DNA from: LSCE01 sp050485425
GTDB lineage: Bacteria > Pseudomonadota > Gammaproteobacteria > Nitrococcales > Aquisalimonadaceae
Length of the DNA: 64,000 nt
Direction of reading: 5' to 3'
Assembly: GCA_050485425.1 (NCBI GenBank)
Contig: JBJHBJ010000018.1
Span: 7,112-71,111 of the forward strand
The notes under the pieces: generated by a model
The model's input: the letters and a program-made list of their open reading frames with translations, nothing else
Database searches by the model: none
What the model was told of the DNA's origin: nothing
Shown here: piece after piece, positions 59,597-64,000 of the stretch
How positions within the stretch are numbered: the first letter of the stretch is position 1
Layout of the letters: every line of letters begins with the position of its first letter
Position numbers and translations under genes: made by a program

Positions 59597-62293
59597 ATGC
59601 ACAAACACCTGCCTGATTACCAGCAATTGCTGTTCGATGCGGCCGACATGGAAAGCCGGCTGTCAGCCGGCGAGTCCGCCATCAGGGTCTTCCGCGAAAC
59701 GCTGGAGAACGGCGACGCGATGATCGAGGGCCTGTTCCGGGAAGGCACGCCGGCCCGGATCCTGGTGCCCGAGCGGGCGCGATTGATCGATCAGTTGCTG
59801 AGCCGGGCATGGGCCCGGCTGCTGCCGGATGGCAGCGGCGACAGCGTGGCGCTGGTGGCCGTGGGGGGATACGGCCGGGGCGAACTCCATCCGGGTTCCG
59901 ATATCGACATCATGATCCTGCTGGCCGGTCGCTGCGAAGGCAAGCTGGCGGAAGGTGTCGAGCAGTTCCTGATGTTCCTCTGGGACATCGGCCTGGAAGT
60001 CGGTCATAGCGTGCGCACCGTGGAGGAATGCGTCAGCGAGGCGAAGGCCGATATCACCGTGGCCACCAACCTGATGGAGTCACGACTGCTGGCCGGCCCC
60101 CAGGGCCTCTACCGGCGCATGAAGGAAGCCACGGGTCCTGCGCATGCCTGGCCCAGCAAGCAGTTCTTCGAGGCCAAGCTGGCGGAGCAGGAAGCGCGCC
60201 ACCTCAAGTACCACGACACGGCATACAATCTCGAACCCAATATCAAGGAGAGCCCTGGCGGCCTGCGTGATATCCACATGGTGGGCTGGGTGGCCAAGCG
60301 TCACTTCGGCGCGGAAACGCTGCACGATCTGGTAAAGAAGGAATTCCTCACCGATTCGGAATACCAGGACCTGGTCGCCGGCGAAAACTTTCTCTGGGAT
60401 ATCCGCTTCGCGCTGCACCTGGTGGCCGGGCGGCGCGAGGACCGGCTGATCTTCGACCATCAGACCGATCTCGCCAAGCAGTTCGGCTACGCCGACCAGG
60501 AACACACGCTGGCGGTGGAGCAGCTCATGCAGCGCTACTTCCGCACGGTGATGGAGCTCAGCCGGCTCAACGAGATGCTGCTGCAGCTCTTCCAGGAGGT
60601 CATCCTCTATGCGGATGACCACGAACCACCGCAGTTGATCAACAAGCGTTTCCAGATGCGCAAGGGGTTTATCGAGGTCACGCACCCCAACGTGTTCCGT
60701 CGCTACCCCTTCGCGTTGATGGAAGTATTCCTGCTCATGCAGCAGCACCCGGAGCTGAAGGGCGTGCGTGCCTCCACGATCCGGCTGATCCGGGACCACA
60801 GGCACCTGATCGACGGCAAGTTCCGCAAGGACCTGCGGTCGCGCAGCCTGTTCATGGAAATCCTGAAGCAGCCCCAGGGCATCACCCACGAACTGCGGCG
60901 CATGCACCGCTACGGCGTGCTGGGCCGTTACATCCCGGCCTTCGGCGCCATCACCGGTCGCATGCAGTACGACCTGTTCCACGTCTACACGGTGGATTCC
61001 CACACACTGTTCGTGGTACGCAACCTGCGGCGCTTCGCGCTGGCCAGGCACGCCGACGAGCTGCCGTTCTGCCACACCATCATGCAACGCCTGCCCAAAC
61101 CGGAGCTGCTGTACATCGCCGGCCTGTTCCACGATATCGCCAAGGGACGCGGCGGCGACCATTCCGAACTGGGGGCGGTGGATGCCCACCAGTTCTGCCT
61201 CGACCACGGGCTGAGTCACTACGACGCTCGCTTCGTCTCCTGGCTGGTGCAGCAGCACCTGCTGATGTCCATGACCGCTCAGAGGAAGGACATCTCCGAC
61301 CCGGAGGTGATCAACGGCTTTGCCGAGAAGGTAGGCGACAGGAACCGGCTGGACTACCTCTACCTGCTGACCGTGGCCGATATCCGCGCGACCAACCCCG
61401 GGCTCTGGAACTCCTGGAAGGATTCATTGCTGCTGGAGCTCTACACCGCGGCGAACCGGGCCCTGCGCCGCGGGTTGGAGCATCCCATGGACACCCAGGA
61501 GCTGGTGCGCGAGACCCAGCAGCAGGCGCGGCGGCGGCTCAAGGTCAAGGGCCTCCACCACATGACGGTGAAATCCATCTGGCAGTATTTCACCGATGAC
61601 TACTTCCTGCGCTACTCCGCGGAAGAGATCGCCTGGCACACCGAGGCCATCGCCCGCAGCAAGCCGTCCGATCTGCCGCTGGTGCTCCTGGACTCCCACG
61701 GCGCACGCGGCGGGACCGAGCTGTTCGTCTACGCGGACGACCGCGAAAACCTGTTTGCCCTGACCGTGGCCGCCATCGACCAGCTCAATCTGAACATCCA
61801 GGATGCCCGCATCATCACCACCGAGGACGGTCACACGCTGGACAGCTACCTGGTCCTGGAAAACGACGGCCAGCCGGTGCAGGAACCCTGGCGCAAGAAG
61901 GAGATCGTGCAGCGACTGCGGGAAGGTGTGCTGCAGGCCGAGTTGCGGGCCCCCACCCGCCGGCCGGTCCCCCGCCAGTTGCGGCACTTCAATATCGAGA
62001 CCGAAGTGAACTTCGCCCAGGACGAGGCCAACCAGCGAACCGTGCTGGAACTGCTCACAAACGACCGGCCGGGTCTGCTGGCCAGGGTCGGCTATGCCTT
62101 CGCCCGAAGCGGCATCCGGCTTCAGAACGCCAAGATCGCCACCATCGGCGCCCGCGCCGAGGACGTGTTCTTCATCACCGACGAGGAGAACCGCCCGATC
62201 GACGATCAGGCCCGCTTCGCGCAAATCCGCAAGACGCTGCTGGAACTGCTGGAAGAGCAGCAGGATCTGGTGGAACGGGCCAACGGTCTCTGA
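59597..62293 (+). CDS. glnD: PII uridylyltransferase / uridylyl-removing enzyme
   Basis: An 898-residue bifunctional nitrogen sensor that uridylylates PII when glutamine is low and removes UMP when it is high. The nucleotidyltransferase motif GGYGRGELHPGSDIDIMI is at residues 87-104. The HD hydrolase motif is in LFHDIAKGRGGDHS near residue 511-525, and two C-terminal ACT domains (about 705-790 and 815-890) bind glutamine. Length equals the E. coli enzyme (890). Follows map with a nine-base gap, so they are co-transcribed. The PII gene is not in this window. Confidence 0.97.
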   Translation: MHKHLPDYQQLLFDAADMESRLSAGESAIRVFRETLENGDAMIEGLFREGTPARILVPERARLIDQLLSRAWARLLPDGSGDSVALVAVGGYGRGELHPGSDIDIMILLAGRCEGKLAEGVEQFLMFLWDIGLEVGHSVRTVEECVSEAKADITVATNLMESRLLAGPQGLYRRMKEATGPAHAWPSKQFFEAKLAEQEARHLKYHDTAYNLEPNIKESPGGLRDIHMVGWVAKRHFGAETLHDLVKKEFLTDSEYQDLVAGENFLWDIRFALHLVAGRREDRLIFDHQTDLAKQFGYADQEHTLAVEQLMQRYFRTVMELSRLNEMLLQLFQEVILYADDHEPPQLINKRFQMRKGFIEVTHPNVFRRYPFALMEVFLLMQQHPELKGVRASTIRLIRDHRHLIDGKFRKDLRSRSLFMEILKQPQGITHELRRMHRYGVLGRYIPAFGAITGRMQYDLFHVYTVDSHTLFVVRNLRRFALARHADELPFCHTIMQRLPKPELLYIAGLFHDIAKGRGGDHSELGAVDAHQFCLDHGLSHYDARFVSWLVQQHLLMSMTAQRKDISDPEVINGFAEKVGDRNRLDYLYLLTVADIRATNPGLWNSWKDSLLLELYTAANRALRRGLEHPMDTQELVRETQQQARRRLKVKGLHHMTVKSIWQYFTDDYFLRYSAEEIAWHTEAIARSKPSDLPLVLLDSHGARGGTELFVYADDRENLFALTVAAIDQLNLNIQDARIITTEDGHTLDSYLVLENDGQPVQEPWRKKEIVQRLREGVLQAELRAPTRRPVPRQLRHFNIETEVNFAQDEANQRTVLELLTNDRPGLLARVGYAFARSGIRLQNAKIATIGARAEDVFFITDEENRPIDDQARFAQIRKTLLELLEEQQDLVERANGL

Positions 62294-62346
62294 ACGCCTG
62301 AATTGGGCGGCCTCCGGGCACGGTTTCAGGCGCCGGGGCAATTCCC

Positions 62347-62352
62347 TATACT
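62347..62352 (+). promoter_or_regulatory. Possible -10 element (TATACT) upstream of dapC
   Basis: TATACT stands out in the 119-base glnD-dapC gap, 61 bases before dapC. The hexamer 17 bases upstream (TTCAGG) fits TTGACA at only three positions. An 8-bp inverted repeat (CGCCTGAA / TTCAGGCG, 62295-62332) just upstream may end the glnD transcript. Confidence 0.35.
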
Positions 62353-62412
62353 GTGCTTCCACCGCAGCGCCCATCCACGCGAAGCAACGGAACGTCTTCG
62401 AAGAAGGTCAGC

Positions 62413-63624
62413 ATGAACTCCAACCTCGACCGTCTGCAGCCCTACCCGTTCCAGCGCCTGGGGGATCTGCTTGCCGGCTGCAAGCCGCCGAAGAGCCAGC
62501 CGTTGATCGATCTGGGCATCGGTGAACCCAAGCACCCTACGCCGACGCTGGTCAGAGAGGCGCTGATTGCCCATCTCGACGGGCTGGGCAGCTACCCACC
62601 CACCAAGGGCGGCACCGCGCTGCGCGAAGCGGTCTGCGGCTGGCTGGAACGGCGGTTCCACATTCCCGGCGGCTGGCTGGACCCGGAGCGCCATTGCATT
62701 CCCGTTGCCGGCACACGGGAAGCCCTGTTCGCCGTGGCGCAGGCTGTCGTGGATTCGGTGGGCACGCCGGTGGTCGTGATGCCCAACCCTTTCTACCAGA
62801 TCTACGAGGGCGCAGCGCTACTGGCTGGCGCCGAGCCCTATTTCCTGAACTGCACCGCCGCCAACAACTACACGCCGGACCTGGACAGCGTGCCCGCCTC
62901 GGTCTGGGATTGCTGCCAGCTGATCTATGTCTGCTCGCCGGGTAACCCCTCCGGAGCCGTGCTTGGCCGGGACTGGTACCGGAAACTGCTGGCGCTGGCC
63001 GACCGGCACGATTTCGTCGTCGCCGCCGACGAGTGCTACTCGGAGATCCACCCGCCCTCGGCGCCGCCGCCGCTGGGGCTGCTGCAGTACTGCGCCGAAA
63101 CGGGTCGCGAGGACTTCCGCCGCTGCCTGGTGTTCCACAGCCTCTCGAAACGCTCCAACGCACCGGGGCTGCGCTCGGGTTTCGTCGCCGGCGACGCCGA
63201 GGTGCTGGAGCGGTTCCTGTTGTACCGCACCTACCACGGCTGTGCGCTGTCGGTGCCTGTCCAGGCGGCCAGCGCCGCGGCGTGGAACGACGAGGCGCAT
63301 GTGCGCGAAAACCGCATTGCCTACCAGGCGAAATTCGATGCCGTGCTGGACATACTGCAGCCGGTGATGGACGTCACCCGGCCGGAGGCCGGCTTCTACC
63401 TCTGGCCCCGCACGCCGATCACGGATACCATTTTCGCCCGTCGACTCTACGAGCAGGAACACGTACGCGTACTGCCGGGCAGCTACCTGTCGCGCAAGAC
63501 CCAGTCCCGGAACCCCGGCGAGGGTCACGTCCGCATGGCCCTGGTGGCGCCGCTGGAGCAGTGCGTGGAAGCCGCTCACCGCATTCGCCGGCTGCTGGAG
63601 CGCGGCCGCAAGGCCCAGGCCTGA
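62413..63624 (+). CDS. dapC: Succinyldiaminopimelate aminotransferase
   Basis: A 403-residue class I PLP aminotransferase that converts N-succinyl-2-amino-6-oxopimelate to N-succinyl-LL-diaminopimelate in lysine and peptidoglycan synthesis. Motifs are IGEPKHPTP near residue 36-44, SPGNPSGAV, DECYSEI and the PLP lysine in SLSKRSNAPGLRSGF. AGAAGG six bases before the ATG at 62413 supports the start. The neighbour dapD (next step backwards in the pathway) and the map-glnD-dapC-dapD order known in pseudomonads and neisseriae support this role over other class I transaminases. Confidence 0.93.
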   Translation: MNSNLDRLQPYPFQRLGDLLAGCKPPKSQPLIDLGIGEPKHPTPTLVREALIAHLDGLGSYPPTKGGTALREAVCGWLERRFHIPGGWLDPERHCIPVAGTREALFAVAQAVVDSVGTPVVVMPNPFYQIYEGAALLAGAEPYFLNCTAANNYTPDLDSVPASVWDCCQLIYVCSPGNPSGAVLGRDWYRKLLALADRHDFVVAADECYSEIHPPSAPPPLGLLQYCAETGREDFRRCLVFHSLSKRSNAPGLRSGFVAGDAEVLERFLLYRTYHGCALSVPVQAASAAAWNDEAHVRENRIAYQAKFDAVLDILQPVMDVTRPEAGFYLWPRTPITDTIFARRLYEQEHVRVLPGSYLSRKTQSRNPGEGHVRMALVAPLEQCVEAAHRIRRLLERGRKAQA

Positions 63625-63680
63625 GGGTATCCGCTCCGCCACGCCGCCGTCATTCAATATCGAGATCGAGGAACCAGCCC

Positions 63681-64000
63681 ATGGAGCAACTCAAGTCCGT
63701 CATCGAAACCGCCTTCGAGCAACGCGCCGACATCAGCCCAAAGACAGCCGCCGCAGAGGTTCGCGACGCGGTGGAGGCCGCCATCGGACTGCTTGACAGC
63801 GGCAAGGCGCGGGTTGCCGAGAAGCGGGACGGCGACTGGGTGGTGAATCAGTGGCTGAAAAAGGCGGTGCTGCTCTCCTTCCGCCTGCACGACAACCAGG
63901 TCATGCGCACCGGAGCAATCAACTATTTCGACAAGGTGCCGCTGAAGTACACCGACTACAACAGCCAGCAGTTCCAGGAGGGCGGCGTGCGCGTGGTGCC
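63681..64000 (+). CDS. dapD: Tetrahydrodipicolinate N-succinyltransferase, N-terminal part
   Basis: A frame opens with ATG at 63681 behind GAGGAA and stays open to the window edge (about 106 residues seen). The sequence MEQLKSVIETAFEQRADI, then GKARVAEKRDGDWVVNQWLKKAVLLSFRL and FDKVPLKYTDYN, is the N-terminal domain of DapD. This beta-helix enzyme succinylates tetrahydrodipicolinate in the succinylase branch of diaminopimelate synthesis. The catalytic beta-helix lies beyond the window. It is 56 bases downstream of dapC and probably co-transcribed. Confidence 0.95.
   Translation, partial: MEQLKSVIETAFEQRADISPKTAAAEVRDAVEAAIGLLDSGKARVAEKRDGDWVVNQWLKKAVLLSFRLHDNQVMRTGAINYFDKVPLKYTDYNSQQFQEGGVRVV

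Overview
This 64 kb window (about 64% GC by eye) is a chromosomal stretch of a gammaproteobacterium. Evidence is the conserved gene order rpsB-tsf-pyrH-frr-uppS-cdsA-dxr-rseP-bamA-skp-lpxD-fabZ-lpxA-lpxB-rnhB, dnaE-accA-tilS-pyrG-kdsA-eno-ftsB-ispD-ispF-truD, surE-pcm-yqaA-nlpD-rpoS and map-glnD-dapC-dapD. The GC content, acidic proteins and mixture of Pseudomonas-like neighbourhoods (cysI-DUF934, alaC-hom-thrC, recJ) would fit an Ectothiorhodospiraceae or related halophilic lineage, but the genus cannot be read from the sequence. I see no rRNA, tRNA, CRISPR array, insertion sequence or phage gene.

Layout. 1-3.2 kb: end of an unknown gene, a small conserved hypothetical gene, and sulfite reductase cysI with its DUF934 partner. 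3.2-10.4 kb: an alpha/beta hydrolase coupled to an MFS transporter (with a leader ORF and hairpin), then pepN and prc. 10.4-15.5 kb: two cyclic-di-GMP genes, one a 1328-residue PAS/GAF/GGDEF/EAL protein. 15.7-22.2 kb: alaC-type aminotransferase, hom, thrC, an RpfE-like protein and recJ, mostly joined by 4-base overlaps. 22.4-28.6 kb: DUF498 protein, rpoS, nlpD, yqaA, pcm, surE, smr, truD. 28.6-40.5 kb: ispF, ispD, ftsB, eno, kdsA, pyrG, then a 568-base gap full of repeats, then tilS, accA, dnaE. 40.7-43.7 kb: a divergent three-gene cassette (second lpxA, gnnA, gnnB). 43.75-58.4 kb: rnhB back through lpxB, lpxA, fabZ, lpxD, skp, bamA, rseP, dxr, cdsA, uppS, frr, pyrH, tsf, rpsB. 58.8-64 kb: map, glnD, dapC and the start of dapD.

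How the genes work together. The long minus-strand run joins translation factors, CDP-diglyceride, undecaprenyl and MEP isoprenoid synthesis, outer-membrane protein assembly (BamA, Skp, RseP) and lipid A/KDO synthesis (LpxD, FabZ, LpxA, LpxB, KdsA). The most notable feature is the plus-strand cassette wedged between rnhB and dnaE. GnnA and GnnB oxidise and transaminate UDP-GlcNAc at C3, and a second, divergent LpxA next to them is a natural candidate to acylate the resulting 3-amino sugar. The normal lpxA is retained, so this cell probably makes both ester- and amide-linked lipid A precursors with dedicated acyltransferases.

Other points of interest are a roughly 105-base structured repeat with compensatory stem changes between pyrG and tilS, a second dispersed repeat shared by the pyrG-tilS and gnnA-gnnB gaps, a cysteine-rich insert in threonine synthase, and a small ORF whose ribosome-binding site is buried in a 16-bp hairpin ahead of the MFS gene.
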